Counted from the stretch's first letter, positions 18,398-29,800 are shown. The stretch: 64,000 nt of DNA from Maribacter flavus (GCF_008386635.1 NZ_VUOE01000004.1:53087-117086); one strand, 5' to 3'. Program-made: numbers and translations. Notes: generated by a model from the sequence alone, not told the origin.

Positions 18398-19870
18398 ATG
18401 AAAATAGCACATGCACTAGTTTTTTTGACTTTCTCTTTGTTTTTTCTTGGGAGAGGAAATTCCATGCCCAACAAAAAGCAGCCTAGGAACGTAATTTTCA
18501 TTCTTACCGATGATCATCGGTATGATTACATGGGTTTTACAGGAAAAGTTCCCTGGTTGGAAACTCCAAATATGGATAAGCTTGCCAGGGAAGGAGCTTA
18601 TTTGCCCAATGCCTTTGTAACGACTTCCCTGTGCTCACCCAGCAGGGCTTCTATTTTGACGGGTATGTTTTCCCATAGCCACACCATAGTGGACAATCAA
18701 GCACCAGATCCGGGCAACCTTACTTATTTTCCCCAGTATTTGGAGAAGGCCGGATATCAAACCAGTTTTTTTGGAAAGTGGCATATGGGCGACCATGGGG
18801 ATGAACCACAACCCGGATTTACGCATTGGGAGAGTTTTCCTGGCCAGGGTGTGTATTACAATCCCACCTTGAACATAAACGGAGAAAGAATATCCTATAA
18901 GGACTCCACGTATATTACCGACCTATTGACAGAACATGCCATTGATTGGCTTGATAGCAGGGATAGGAAAAAGCCCTTTTTTATGTATCTATCCCATAAA
19001 GCGGTTCATGCCGGATTTCAGCCGGCCAAAAGACACAAGGGAAAGTACAAAGGAAAACGGATCGACCTCCCAACAACCTATGAGCAGACAAAAACAGGTG
19101 CCTATCGTGACCTAAAATGGCCACAATGGGTAGCGGACCAACGGGTAAGCTGGCACGGTGTGGATTATATGTACCATGAAAATAGGGATATCCATGAGAT
19201 GGTGGTGGATTATTGCGAAACCCTTTTGGGTGTCGATGAGAGCATAGGTACCGTGATGGATTACTTAAAAAAGCAAGGATTGGACGAATCGACCTTGGTT
19301 ATTTATATGGGGGACAATGGTTTTAGTTGGGGGGAACACGGATTGATAGATAAACGTCATTTTTATGAGGAGTCCGTAAAAGTGCCTTTATTGGTGCGTT
19401 GTCCGGAATTGTTTGAGGGTGGAATCCGTCCGAAGCAAATGGTCCAGAATATTGACATTGGACCCACCATTTTGGCCGAAGCGGGAATTAAGCAGCCCGA
19501 GCATATGCCGGGTACTTCGTTTATTCCAATTCTTAAGGGGGTGGCCAATGTAAATACCCGAAAAGAGGTGTTTTATGAATATTATTGGGAATATGATTTT
19601 CCAATGACACCCACCGTTTTTGGGATGAGGACGGATAAATACAAATACATGAAGTACCATGGCATTTGGGACCGAAATGAATTGTATGACCTGGAAAACG
19701 ATCCCGATGAAATGTATAACCTAATTGCAGATCCTGACAAACAGGAGATAGCCAAATCCATGTCCGCCGCCATATATGATTGGTTGGAAGAAACAGGAGG
19801 CATGCAGATTCCCTTAAAGCGTACTGTAAAGTATAGGTGGGGCGATTTTAAGCATCAGAATGAGCATTGA
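18398..19870 (+). CDS. Type I (formylglycine) sulfatase, probable GlcNAc-6-sulfatase-like
   Basis: A 490-residue exported sulfatase with an N-terminal signal sequence. The catalytic motif CSPSRA (Cys79, converted to formylglycine) is intact; metal ligands appear in LTDD (Asp38, Asp39) and GDNG (Asp306, Asn307). The segment FVTTSLCSPSRAS together with HTIVDN is most like the N-acetylglucosamine-6-sulfatase group (SulfAtlas S1_11), which acts on sulfated glycans; that subfamily call is from memory of the motif and is tentative. It follows the esterase by 28 bp and converges on the SusCD module. A formylglycine-generating enzyme must be encoded elsewhere. Confidence 0.88.
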   Translation: MKIAHALVFLTFSLFFLGRGNSMPNKKQPRNVIFILTDDHRYDYMGFTGKVPWLETPNMDKLAREGAYLPNAFVTTSLCSPSRASILTGMFSHSHTIVDNQAPDPGNLTYFPQYLEKAGYQTSFFGKWHMGDHGDEPQPGFTHWESFPGQGVYYNPTLNINGERISYKDSTYITDLLTEHAIDWLDSRDRKKPFFMYLSHKAVHAGFQPAKRHKGKYKGKRIDLPTTYEQTKTGAYRDLKWPQWVADQRVSWHGVDYMYHENRDIHEMVVDYCETLLGVDESIGTVMDYLKKQGLDESTLVIYMGDNGFSWGEHGLIDKRHFYEESVKVPLLVRCPELFEGGIRPKQMVQNIDIGPTILAEAGIKQPEHMPGTSFIPILKGVANVNTRKEVFYEYYWEYDFPMTPTVFGMRTDKYKYMKYHGIWDRNELYDLENDPDEMYNLIADPDKQEIAKSMSAAIYDWLEETGGMQIPLKRTVKYRWGDFKHQNEH

Positions 19871-19901
19871 CTTCTAGGGATTCGCAACCCCCTTTAGAAA
19901 A

Positions 19902-21431
19902 TCACGGGTTTAAATTGTTTTCAAGAATCAAGAGATCCACTTCAGATTTTCTCCAGGCCTCGTTGAGATAATCCGGAACGGGAGTGAAGGAGTAACTAAA
20001 GGCGCTAAGAATAATATCCGTATCTCCGTCCTGATCCACATCTCCCGCATCCATTAACATCCATCGGCCCAGATCGCCAGTGTCCATACGATAGGGTTCA
20101 AATTGGAATGAATTGGCATTTTTGTTTTCCAAATAAACAAAGGAGTACGCAGGGGTTCGTTCATAATCAGGAAAAGTGGATAGAATTCCAAAGTCGATGT
20201 CCCCGTCTTGGTCATAATCATTGGAAACGACCCTAGTGGCACCGTTCATAGGATAAAAATAAGCTTCGGTAAAATTATTGTGGCCATCGTTGATATGGAT
20301 TCGTAATCCGTGATACGGCTTGTGAACATAGCTTTTATCGGCATTATCGCCCTGAACTGTTACTATGTCGTTATATCCATCATTATTATAATCAATAATC
20401 TCAAACCAACTAGATCCGTACACCGGACTGAACTGTATGGGGGTTTCCATTCTAAATTTTAAATCGGCCTCCTGATAAAAAATGGTAATGCCCTCCCTAC
20501 CTTGTGAAGTTAGCACCACCAAATCATCTAGGCCATCTTTGTTCATGTCCTTGGCCATAGCCCTTGTACTTCCTGGTTGGTTCAATAATATCTGGTCTTT
20601 ATAATTAAAATCCCCATTATGGCTTAGAAGGGTAAGTTTCCCTGTCAAATCCCCAAATTCACAGACTACAACTTCGTCATTGCCATCCTTGTCAAAATCA
20701 TGGACAAGGCTATGAACAGGTCTATGTAACTGAATATTGGCTCGGTTTATTTTTCTTTTGCTGGGTTCGATAACACTTAAACTGCCCTGAGAGAGCTCAG
20801 AAGGGTCAAGATAACCAACATAGGTGAAATACTTTAAGGTGTCCCTTTGGGAGTAGGAGGTAAGTACTTGCTCCGTACGTTCTGTTTTGGTGACTTTTTT
20901 TAAAATAGGATCATAATGAATTAATCTGCTATTTAAGTTGCCGGTTATTATTTTTTTCTGAACAGAATCAAATTTTAAAAATGTAAATAACGCTCCCTTG
21001 ATACTATCCAGAACTATTGGTTGCAACTTAAATTGGGACATCCTATTGGTAGGTGTCTTCACAATGCCCAGATCAAGGGAATCACCGGCCATTTTAAGAA
21101 TATAGTCTTTGAGCAAATTCCAATCCTCTATGGATATACTAGGTTTTTCAGGATACACCCCGGACTGAACAATGGCAAATTGTTCCATGCGTGAAATACC
21201 CTCATAGGGATCGTATGCCGTGTCCTTGATTCCCATACGCGCGCCCATATCCGGTAAAATGCCATCTTTCCAAATATGTTTAGGTAAGTTATCGATATCC
21301 GGAAGCAGATGGCAACTCGCGCAATACGACTCATAAAGTACTACAGCTTTTTTCTCCTTCGGCTCACATGAAATCAGGGATGTTGTTACAGCAAGCAAAA
21401 AAAGGAGTTTCATGTTTGAAGACATTGTCAT
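19902..21431 (-). CDS. Cytochrome c / FG-GAP repeat lipoprotein
   Basis: A 509-residue predicted lipoprotein, lipobox LISC. Right after the leader comes a class I haem c motif CASCH with a downstream Met-rich segment (PDMGARMG) that could give the distal ligand. From about residue 230 the protein is a series of FG-GAP/VCBS propeller repeats with calcium-type loops: DKDGNDEV, DMNKDGLDDL, DYNNDGYNDI, DYDQDGDIDF, DVDQDGDTDI. The Met at 21413 gives a tighter 16-residue signal peptide and may be the true start. It is the last gene of the SusC-SusD-FG-GAP row. Haem plus propeller on a surface lipoprotein suggests a redox or binding role; the reaction is unknown. Confidence 0.8.
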   Translation of the reverse strand: MTMSSNMKLLFLLAVTTSLISCEPKEKKAVVLYESYCASCHLLPDIDNLPKHIWKDGILPDMGARMGIKDTAYDPYEGISRMEQFAIVQSGVYPEKPSISIEDWNLLKDYILKMAGDSLDLGIVKTPTNRMSQFKLQPIVLDSIKGALFTFLKFDSVQKKIITGNLNSRLIHYDPILKKVTKTERTEQVLTSYSQRDTLKYFTYVGYLDPSELSQGSLSVIEPSKRKINRANIQLHRPVHSLVHDFDKDGNDEVVVCEFGDLTGKLTLLSHNGDFNYKDQILLNQPGSTRAMAKDMNKDGLDDLVVLTSQGREGITIFYQEADLKFRMETPIQFSPVYGSSWFEIIDYNNDGYNDIVTVQGDNADKSYVHKPYHGLRIHINDGHNNFTEAYFYPMNGATRVVSNDYDQDGDIDFGILSTFPDYERTPAYSFVYLENKNANSFQFEPYRMDTGDLGRWMLMDAGDVDQDGDTDIILSAFSYSFTPVPDYLNEAWRKSEVDLLILENNLNP

Positions 21432-21526
21432 ACTATTTAAAAGAAGAAATCTTTCCTTTGGTTCAATCCTAATTAAGGGGAAGTGCTATCCATACATATT
21501 TTCGATAAAGGCGGATAAATTAAATA

Positions 21527-24500
21527 CTACTCATTTTTAAGAAAAACTCTTAGCGGGCCCCTGTTCTGCGAGACCACAATGAATGGATTACTCTCGTTGG
21601 CATTATTTACAATGGTAATATCCTTGGTATCACCTTGAGCTACAAACCCACTTTTTTGGATATCGACAACAGAAAAATTACCCTTTCCATCCCCTTCCAA
21701 CAAAAATCCGTTGGAGGCATCATATTTTCCAATAAATACCTCGTTGCCATAGTCGTTCCCAACCAATAGAACATCGTCATTGCCATCGTTGTTGTAGTCC
21801 GTTACCGCGATGCTGTTGATCGGTGCCATTTGTGTTTCCCAAGGTAGTTCCTTATAACTGAACGTGCCATTACCTAAATTTTCCACGTATATACTTCTAT
21901 CAAAATTTCCTGTCAATGTAAAGGCACCGTCCATTTCCTCTTCCGTGAACAATGTGTTGATATCCGCATTTGCAAAGCTTTTATATGTATTGTATTTAGA
22001 ACGGAACAAAGGACTCTGACCATTTAGATCGCCCCAAAACTTCAAGGGAAACGACCTGTATTCCGGATTGTCAAAGCTATACTTAAGATAGGTGAACATC
22101 ACAGGGTCAACGGTACCATTATTGTCGAAGTCTTTGGAGACAAGCTTGGTAGGTCTTTCAGGGGAAGGTTGGTAAAAATTGTTGGCCCCTAAATTCCCAA
22201 CGATAAAATCCAAATCCCCATCCTTGTCAAAATCATGGGCAACGATGCTTTCCCAGAAACCGTATAAATCATCCATACCGGTCCCCTCCAATTTTGTTAG
22301 TTTTTCCCCATTGTTTTTGAAAACGGTAATTGGCATAAATTCCCCAATAACTATCAGGTCATCAATTCCATCGGAATCCACGTCTGCCCAAGTAGCATCG
22401 GTGACCATACCTATATCACGTAATTCGGGACACATTGAATCGGTTACATCCACCAATGTACCATTTTCATTTTTTAAAAGATAGCTGCTTTCCGGAATGG
22501 GGTATTTCGCAAATGGTGTTCTGCCCCCTACAAATAAATCTATAAAACCATCTTTGTTAAAATCATTTGCGGCAACTACGGAGCCACTCTTTTTGATTTC
22601 AGGCAATTTATCCAAGGCAAGGGAAAAATTACCCTTTCCATCGTTAACAAGAATCCTATCCAGATAATAGCTGTCATCCGGTGTAAATTCATTGCTTCCG
22701 GACACGAAGTAAATATCAAGATCCCCATCGTTATCCAAATCAAAAAGGGCTATTCCTTCTTCCTCGTATTTTTTGTCTTCTTCTTCCTTGAATAACTCTC
22801 GTTGCAAAAATTGTCCATTCGATTCTTGCAAAAATAAAACCGGTGAATACCTGGCGGAACTACCCACAATGAAATCCTCCAGACCATCGCCATTGAGGTC
22901 TCCCGATGCCAAGCAAGGACCATTTTGGGTCAATTTATGCGGTAATATTCTTTGAATATTGAAGTCGATTACATCCAACTCCTTATGTTCATAATCCATT
23001 CCATATTCTTTTGAAACTTCGGTAAATAACTTTTGGTCCTTTTTGGGATTGAACGGAAATTCCAGGGATTTTACATCTATTGGGGAGGCTTCACTTTGTT
23101 TCAGTACCAAGGTTTGTTTAGGCTGAACGCCTTCCAATTTTTGATAGTTGCCATTAGGCCATAATATCTCTAAAGAATTAATTTTTGCCATATCGCCCAG
23201 ACCAAAATGCACTATACCATCCAAGGAGGACATATAGCCTCTATACAAGTAGTTTTCATGGTATTGAAAAGTGCCATCTTCAAAGCGTACCACTACTTTT
23301 GCACCTATGCCGTAGGTGTCCGAGTTTTTAAGGTTGATTCTTACATAGTTGTTTTCTGCCCCTAAGTTGTTTCTAAAGATGAAAGCAGGGTCGTTGATAT
23401 TGTTAACAACATAGTCCAAGTCACCATCATTATCCAAGTCTGCAAATGCCGCTCCATTTGAGAAGGAAGGTATATTGAGACCCCATTCCTCACCTTTATC
23501 CTCAAATGTATCCTTACCGTTATTTACGTAAACATAGTTTGGAATCTTGATAGTAGGTATGGAATCCAAAATTTGACCTGGTTTCAAATACCTACTTACA
23601 TTAAAATTGAAGTCCCCAAAATCAAGGTCGGTGATATCCCTAGGAAAACCATTCGTTATCAATAGGTCTTTATGGCCATCATTGTTCATATCCGCAAATA
23701 ATGGAGACCAGCTCCAGTCGGTTTTAGAGACACCAGACATTAAACCGATTTCACTAAAGGGTACACCATTTCCGTTTCCTTTCTGCAACATGTTCCTGGA
23801 ATATTGATATTCATAATTGTAACGTTCATTAAGGACATAGTTGGTGTAATTATTACTTGCTATGGTCGTCTTCAACCTTTGGTTGGTTTCACCCAACATA
23901 TCCAGAGTGATGATATCCAAATAACCATCATTGTTAAAATCCGATATATCATTGCCCATGGAGAATTTACTTTGGTGCTTCACAAATTCCGATATTCTAT
24001 TGGTAAAAGTACCGTCCTGATTATTGATATACAGCAGGTCATTGGTGAGGTAGTCGTTGCTTACATATATATCTGGCCAGGAATCATAATTGATATCCGC
24101 AATGGCCAAACCAAGTCCGTAGCCTTCTAAAGTGATGCCGGCTTCAAGGGAAACATCGGTAAAGGTACCATCCCCATTGTTACGATACAGATGGTCCGTG
24201 CTCAGCGCAGAGCCGTCCGTTATCTTTTCCCTGTAGTTGGAAGGAAGCACATGAATATCCACGTTATTGAGAACATAAAGATCTAAATCTCCATCTTTAT
24301 CATAATCGAAGAAGGTGGCTCCCATACTGTTACTGCTATCTGCAATGCCATATTCTTTAGCCACCTCTTTGAAAGTAGGAACACCATTGGCATTGGGTCC
24401 TTGATTTACGAATAACATATTGGCCTTTTCTTTATCGGAATCCAACATGGCCGCACATACATAAATATCAAGGTATTTGTCATTATTTATATCTACCAGG

Positions 24501-24844
24501 GCAATTCCGGTACTCCATTTGTCAATTCCTTCAATCTGTGCCTCTGCGGAAATATCCTTGAATTTAAAGTCGCCTTCATTTAGGTAGAGTTTATTTGAAA
24601 CTTGGTTTCCCGAGAAAAAAATGTCGGGCCTGTCATCATTATTGAAATCTCCAATGGCAACACCGCCTCCATTAAAAATATATTCACTTGTTAGAATATT
24701 AAAGCTGTCCGTTTCTATAATCCTATTGTTAAAATCTACGCCAGAACTTTTAGCTGGTATTTGGGTAAAGAGCTTTTCTTTTTCCTCCTGGCAAGATGTA
24801 AAGGCAAGGGCAATAAGAACTGTAATGCAAATTATTTTTTTCAT
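21527..24844 (-). CDS. FG-GAP/VCBS repeat lipoprotein with ASPIC/UnbV domain
   Basis: A 1105-residue predicted lipoprotein (FTSC lipobox) made of two blocks of FG-GAP repeats with DxNxDGxxD loops such as DFNNDDRPDIF and DLDNDGDLDY. Between the blocks is an ASPIC/UnbV (CRTAC1-type) domain, with GIGAKVVVRFEDG and SLEILWPNG. These proteins are common beside SusC/SusD pairs in marine Bacteroidota and are thought to sit on the cell surface, but no biochemical role is established that I can name. It lies downstream of susD behind a hairpin terminator and 95 bp before the cytochrome/FG-GAP gene, so the two FG-GAP genes form a sub-operon. Confidence 0.85.
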   Translation of the reverse strand: MKKIICITVLIALAFTSCQEEKEKLFTQIPAKSSGVDFNNRIIETDSFNILTSEYIFNGGGVAIGDFNNDDRPDIFFSGNQVSNKLYLNEGDFKFKDISAEAQIEGIDKWSTGIALVDINNDKYLDIYVCAAMLDSDKEKANMLFVNQGPNANGVPTFKEVAKEYGIADSSNSMGATFFDYDKDGDLDLYVLNNVDIHVLPSNYREKITDGSALSTDHLYRNNGDGTFTDVSLEAGITLEGYGLGLAIADINYDSWPDIYVSNDYLTNDLLYINNQDGTFTNRISEFVKHQSKFSMGNDISDFNNDGYLDIITLDMLGETNQRLKTTIASNNYTNYVLNERYNYEYQYSRNMLQKGNGNGVPFSEIGLMSGVSKTDWSWSPLFADMNNDGHKDLLITNGFPRDITDLDFGDFNFNVSRYLKPGQILDSIPTIKIPNYVYVNNGKDTFEDKGEEWGLNIPSFSNGAAFADLDNDGDLDYVVNNINDPAFIFRNNLGAENNYVRINLKNSDTYGIGAKVVVRFEDGTFQYHENYLYRGYMSSLDGIVHFGLGDMAKINSLEILWPNGNYQKLEGVQPKQTLVLKQSEASPIDVKSLEFPFNPKKDQKLFTEVSKEYGMDYEHKELDVIDFNIQRILPHKLTQNGPCLASGDLNGDGLEDFIVGSSARYSPVLFLQESNGQFLQRELFKEEEDKKYEEEGIALFDLDNDGDLDIYFVSGSNEFTPDDSYYLDRILVNDGKGNFSLALDKLPEIKKSGSVVAANDFNKDGFIDLFVGGRTPFAKYPIPESSYLLKNENGTLVDVTDSMCPELRDIGMVTDATWADVDSDGIDDLIVIGEFMPITVFKNNGEKLTKLEGTGMDDLYGFWESIVAHDFDKDGDLDFIVGNLGANNFYQPSPERPTKLVSKDFDNNGTVDPVMFTYLKYSFDNPEYRSFPLKFWGDLNGQSPLFRSKYNTYKSFANADINTLFTEEEMDGAFTLTGNFDRSIYVENLGNGTFSYKELPWETQMAPINSIAVTDYNNDGNDDVLLVGNDYGNEVFIGKYDASNGFLLEGDGKGNFSVVDIQKSGFVAQGDTKDITIVNNANESNPFIVVSQNRGPLRVFLKNE

Positions 24845-25002
24845 TTTTAGTGCAATAGTTTTAATAATGATATTAGGATATCAAAAAAGCGATGATTTTA
24901 AATGGCTATAAACAAAGTTAATTAAACGGTAATGTTATAAAAATTTAGGAGTAGAAAAGCTTGTTGGATTAAACTTTCATTAATCAATTTTAGTTTTTGA
25001 AT

Positions 25003-25035
25003 AATAAAAAAAGGGCGTGTGTAACACGCCCTTTT
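25003..25035 (-). terminator. Hairpin terminator after susD
   Basis: Arms 25009-25020 and 25024-25035 (AAAAGGGCGTGT/ACACGCCCTTTT) with a 3-nt loop; on the minus strand it is followed by a T run. It lies about 20 bp past the susD stop and separates susCD from the FG-GAP genes, probably lowering rather than stopping their expression. Confidence 0.85.
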
Positions 25036-25056
25036 CTATAAATATAGGTTGATTAA

Positions 25057-26811
25057 TTAATAACCTGGGTTTTGGGATAATACATCCGAACCTTGAATGT
25101 CTATTTGCGTTTGTGGTATTGGATAATACTCGTTTTTACCAGCGGTAAAACTTGCTCCACCAAACTTTGTCACCAAATATTGGGATTCATAATCCAAGTA
25201 CGCGTTCAATTCCTCCGCAGCTACGCCCCAACGAACCAAATCGAAGAAACGATGGCCTTCTCCGGAAAGTTCCAATTTACGCTCGAAACGTACAGCTCTT
25301 CTCGCGAAATCCTGATTTGGGAAAGAAGTATATTCAGAAATCACATAGTTTGCTGCTGGGCCACTTCCATCATATTCTTGTACCCAGAACTCAGAATTTG
25401 CGGCTCTTGCACGTACCCTGTTCACATATTCCAAGGCTTTATCCAAGGAACCTGCTTCTACTTCCGCTTCGGCTGCCATTAAAAGCACATCGGCAAAACG
25501 AATTATGGTATAGTTCATAGTTGCATAACCTCTGGTCCACGAGCTTCCATCCGTAAAGCTATTCTCCTGACTCCTATAGTAAATATACTTTTTAGGAGAG
25601 TAGGGACCCGCATAGGGGAAGCTACGAATCCAAGCGGAACCTGGATGCTCGATCCAATCCAAATATGGAATTCCTTTTCTACCAATGGAATGGTCAATTC
25701 TTGGATCTAATGGGTCTGGATCTTCTACGAAGGTCGATTCATCATTGTCATTTGTGAATACATGTCTGTAGATATTGTCCACTTCATTGGCAGGGTCATT
25801 GTATGAGCCATCCAAAAGTGGTAAGCCATCTGCACCGGTTCTAAAGGAGTTGGCCAATTCCATACTCGGTTGGAAGAACCCACAACAGTTCCCAGGACCG
25901 TCAGGGCCTGTATTGTAAGGGTAGTTCAAATCATCAAAGTAATTGGCATTTGCTGTACTACCAGTATTATTGGCAGATTCCACATCCATAACGGCTTCTG
26001 CATGGTTGTCATTTTCAGCATTGTAAATTTGGGCATAGTCATCCAAAAGGTCATAGGGCAATCCGTTTGACGTAACACCTTGTTCTATGACTGTAGTGAA
26101 CAAATCTTTGGCGGGACCAAATTTTTGCTGATACAGGTAGGCCTTTGCCAAGTAAGCTCCAGCTGCCCATTTATTAACCCTTCCGGGGCCATTTTCTGCA
26201 GGTAGATTGTCATATGCAAACTGAAAATCAGCCTCGATAAAACCCCAAACATCCGGTGTATTTGGAATACTCGGTATATCGGCAGGGAGCACAGTTTCAT
26301 CAAACAATGGAATACTATTGAAGTGCTTCTTTAAGTCAAAGTAGAAATGACCTCTTAACAAACGTGCTTCCCCAGCAATACGTGCGGCATCGGCGGCTGA
26401 TACATCAGTGGCCACTGCCAATGCTGCTAACACTTTATTCGCTCGACTAACTCCTTCAAAGCGACCATTCCATAAACTGTTAAAATCTCCAATGGTTGGA
26501 TCAGCCTCGTATCTTTGAATTGGATTAATGGTCGAATAGTCACCAGCATCCGTTCCTTTGTTGGCTTCACCACCCATGATGGAGCCGGTTACCCAATGGT
26601 TGGGTCCTTCAAAACGATTGCCAAATACGCCATTTAATGCGGCATATGTGCCGATAAGTAGACCCTCAATTCCATCTTTCGTACCCACCTGAGCATCCGC
26701 TAAGGAGCCGGTAGGAAGTACTTCCAAGAATTCATCGTTACATGACACCCCTATCATAAGAAAGGACATCGCAGCAACGACTGTCTTTTTAAAATTAATC
26801 ATAGTTTTCAT
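25057..26811 (-). CDS. susD: SusD/RagB family outer-membrane lipoprotein
   Basis: A 584-residue lipoprotein (IGVSC lipobox) of the SusD family: the surface lid that captures ligand and closes over the SusC barrel. The N-terminal DEFLEVLPTGSL and the C-terminal segment with FERKLELSGEGHRFFDLVRWG and a NPGY ending are typical; the helical middle carries TPR-like units. It follows the SusC-like gene by 65 bp and its transcript ends at the hairpin just downstream. No glycan-specific motif can be read, so the ligand is unknown; nearby sulfatase and esterase genes hint at a sulfated or acylated compound. Confidence 0.95.
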   Translation of the reverse strand: MKTMINFKKTVVAAMSFLMIGVSCNDEFLEVLPTGSLADAQVGTKDGIEGLLIGTYAALNGVFGNRFEGPNHWVTGSIMGGEANKGTDAGDYSTINPIQRYEADPTIGDFNSLWNGRFEGVSRANKVLAALAVATDVSAADAARIAGEARLLRGHFYFDLKKHFNSIPLFDETVLPADIPSIPNTPDVWGFIEADFQFAYDNLPAENGPGRVNKWAAGAYLAKAYLYQQKFGPAKDLFTTVIEQGVTSNGLPYDLLDDYAQIYNAENDNHAEAVMDVESANNTGSTANANYFDDLNYPYNTGPDGPGNCCGFFQPSMELANSFRTGADGLPLLDGSYNDPANEVDNIYRHVFTNDNDESTFVEDPDPLDPRIDHSIGRKGIPYLDWIEHPGSAWIRSFPYAGPYSPKKYIYYRSQENSFTDGSSWTRGYATMNYTIIRFADVLLMAAEAEVEAGSLDKALEYVNRVRARAANSEFWVQEYDGSGPAANYVISEYTSFPNQDFARRAVRFERKLELSGEGHRFFDLVRWGVAAEELNAYLDYESQYLVTKFGGASFTAGKNEYYPIPQTQIDIQGSDVLSQNPGY

Positions 26812-26876
26812 AGTTTATTTTTACTTAAAGATATAATATATTTTGAACATAACTATCACAGTTTTATAACATTGAA

Positions 26877-29800
26877 TTAGATTCCCACCTCAAGTGTTAT
26901 CAAATATTGTGGTGCGACTGGATAGTTTCCTACATCGATACCAAAGTTGGTATCAGCTCCACCACCAATGCCTGGGTCAAGACCACTATAATTTGTTATA
27001 GTCCAAATGTTGTTTGCTGAAAGTCCTAATTTTAACCTGCTCAATCCAAGTCTATCTGTTATATCAGCGAAGTTATAGGCAAACGCCAGTCTTTGTAGTC
27101 GAAGATAGGATCCATCCTCAACATACCAAGAGTTACCGACACCACTGGTACTTAAATTAGTAGCACTCTCCCAAATGGGGGCAGCAGCATTGTTTCCTAA
27201 TTCAGGAGTCCAAGAACGCTTGGCGGCCTGACCTTTTGCAGAGCCTTCAAAAGTACCAAAGAAATCAGTGAACCATTTGGACTGATTAAATATGTCGTTT
27301 CCAACAGAAGCAAACCAATAAGTTTCAAATTCCAAATTTTTATAGCGTAAATTGATGGTCGCACCACCAGTATAATCTGGTACAGGACTTCCTATAAAAG
27401 TTCTATCATCTGGGGTAATTGCGCCATCCCCGTTAATGTCGGCATATCGGAATCGACCTAGACCCTTTCCATCCTGAGCAGGAGAGTTAGCTACTTCTTC
27501 AGCACTGTTGAAATAACCAATTACCTCATAACCAAAGAAGGAGGACAAAGGCTGTCCAACAGCATTTCTGGTAGCTTGAATTCCTCTGTATGTTTGACCG
27601 TCAAAAAAGTCAAGTCCCGGAGCCAATGCTGTAATCTCATTTTTAAGAAAGGAATTGTTAAGGGTGACCGTGAAGGAAAGGTCCTCTGTAAAATTACCCC
27701 TTCCAATAATTTGAAAATCGAGTCCAGAGTTGCTCATACTTGCAATGTTAACTGACGGTGCTTGTGCAAAATTACCAGTAACCCCAGCTAAAGGCAATTG
27801 GTACAATAGGTCATCCGTATCCTTTTTCCACCAATCTAAAACCAATTCTAATTTATTGTTGAAGAAACTAGCATCAAAACCTATATTCAGTGTGGTACTT
27901 GTCTCCCATTTTGCATCTGGGTTACCTATTCGACTTTGGGCGAAGCCTTCATCGGCCCCACTGTTCTGACCTTGAATTGGATACCATGTGTTTCCTCTAT
28001 TGGAGGCAAAAAGGGAGTACTGGTTATTAGGGTCAACGTTGTTCGAGTTACCCATTTGGCCCCATCCACCCCTTATTTTTAGGTCGGACACAACTTCTTG
28101 ATTTTGCATAAATGGTTCTGAAATAACCCTCCAAGCAGCTGAAAATGCAGGGAAAGTACCATAACGGTTATTGCCACCAAAACGAGAGGCGCCATCCCTT
28201 CGTATAACCCCGGATAGATAATATCTCTCATCAAAGTTATATTCTAGAGATCCAAATGTGGAGAAGAAGTTAACCCCGTTGCCTAAGCTACTATTAACTA
28301 CAGGACTTTGAACCACACTTAAATTTTGAAAATCCAAATCTGTAGAGAAAGGATTGATACCCGATCCAGAAATTGACCTTCCTCTTCCGGTATTCAAGGC
28401 TTCTAAACCACCAAGAAGCTTAACTTTGTGTTTACCGAATAATTTTTCATAGGTGGCAGTATTGGTGAAAGTCCATTGGAAACCGTAACCACTACCTTCT
28501 GAGAAGGTATTGCTGGCTTCTGGTTCTGAATCACCTAAATACCTGAAACCGTAATTCACAAAATAATTGTTGCTGTATCCTCCCCCTATACTGGTACGGA
28601 CCACTAATCCATCCAAAGGTTTGATATCAGCATACAGGTTACCAAATCCACCAATGGAGTAATTTTTATCATCGCCAGCGTTAAGTACTTGCTGTCTTAC
28701 AGGGTTTCTTGGGTTGTTAAAACCTGTGGCCCTCGTACTGGCAAAACTACCAAATTCGTCTCGTACCGGTATAATCGTTGGCATACGATAGGCGGATAAA
28801 ATAACTGATTCGTCGTCAGCGCCACCAATACCTCCTTCACCTCCAAATCCACCTACTACAGAACGATAGGTAACTTGAAAATTCTCACCTATGCTTAACC
28901 ATGGGGCTACATCCCACTCTGAGTTAAATCGCGCGGTATATCTAGAAAAATTGTTTTCAATAAGAATACCCGCCTGATTCTGTGCGGAGATTCCCATGTA
29001 GAAGCGGCCGTTTTCATTGCCTCCATCAAAACCTAAAGTAACACGACTAAGGGGTGCAATTCTGGTCAACTCCTTGTACCAATTGGTTCCTTGAAGATTT
29101 GGACGTATCAAGAACACATTATCAGGATTAGCCTCATAATTTGCGCGTATTTGTGCTAAATTAATATCCGATTCAAACACGCCATTTTGCCCATCTGCAT
29201 GCAAATAATCAGGAAATCTTGGAGTAGGATTGGTTCCATATTGTGGATGGGTATACTGCGGTGCAGTACCATTCGCCCTTGCATTATTTTCATAGGCCAA
29301 ATGGGTGAATTCGGCCATTTCCTGTGGACTAAGGTTTTTTGGTGCTCCACCAACATTAGGGTCGCTCACACCGCTCTGAATATTAAGTGAAATTCTAGTT
29401 TTTTGACGGCTTCTGGATCCTTGTTTCGTGGTGTATACCACAACACCATTAGCCGCTCTTGCTCCGTAAATCGATGCTGCAGCAGCATCCTTTAAAACAG
29501 TTGTTGTTTCAATGTCATCGGGATTAAGAAACTCCGTGTTTTGAACTGGCACACCGTCTACTATATATAATGGTTCGTTACCTCCAAAAGCACCAAAACC
29601 ACGTACACGAATTTGTGATGAGGTTCCTGGCTGTCCATTGGTCAATACTGTTACACCGGCAACTCTACCCTGTAGTTGCTGCTCTACGTTACCAGAGGGA
29701 ATTGCAGCTAACTCCTCAGCCTTTACTATGGAAACTGCAGCCGTGGCCTCTCTTCTACTTGTAGTAGAGTAACCCGTTACAACGACCTCGTCTAATGCGG

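Noticed and set aside
19871..19901. Possible shared terminator between the sulfatase and cytochrome/FG-GAP genes
   Set aside because: No stem with a T run could be found in the 31-bp gap.
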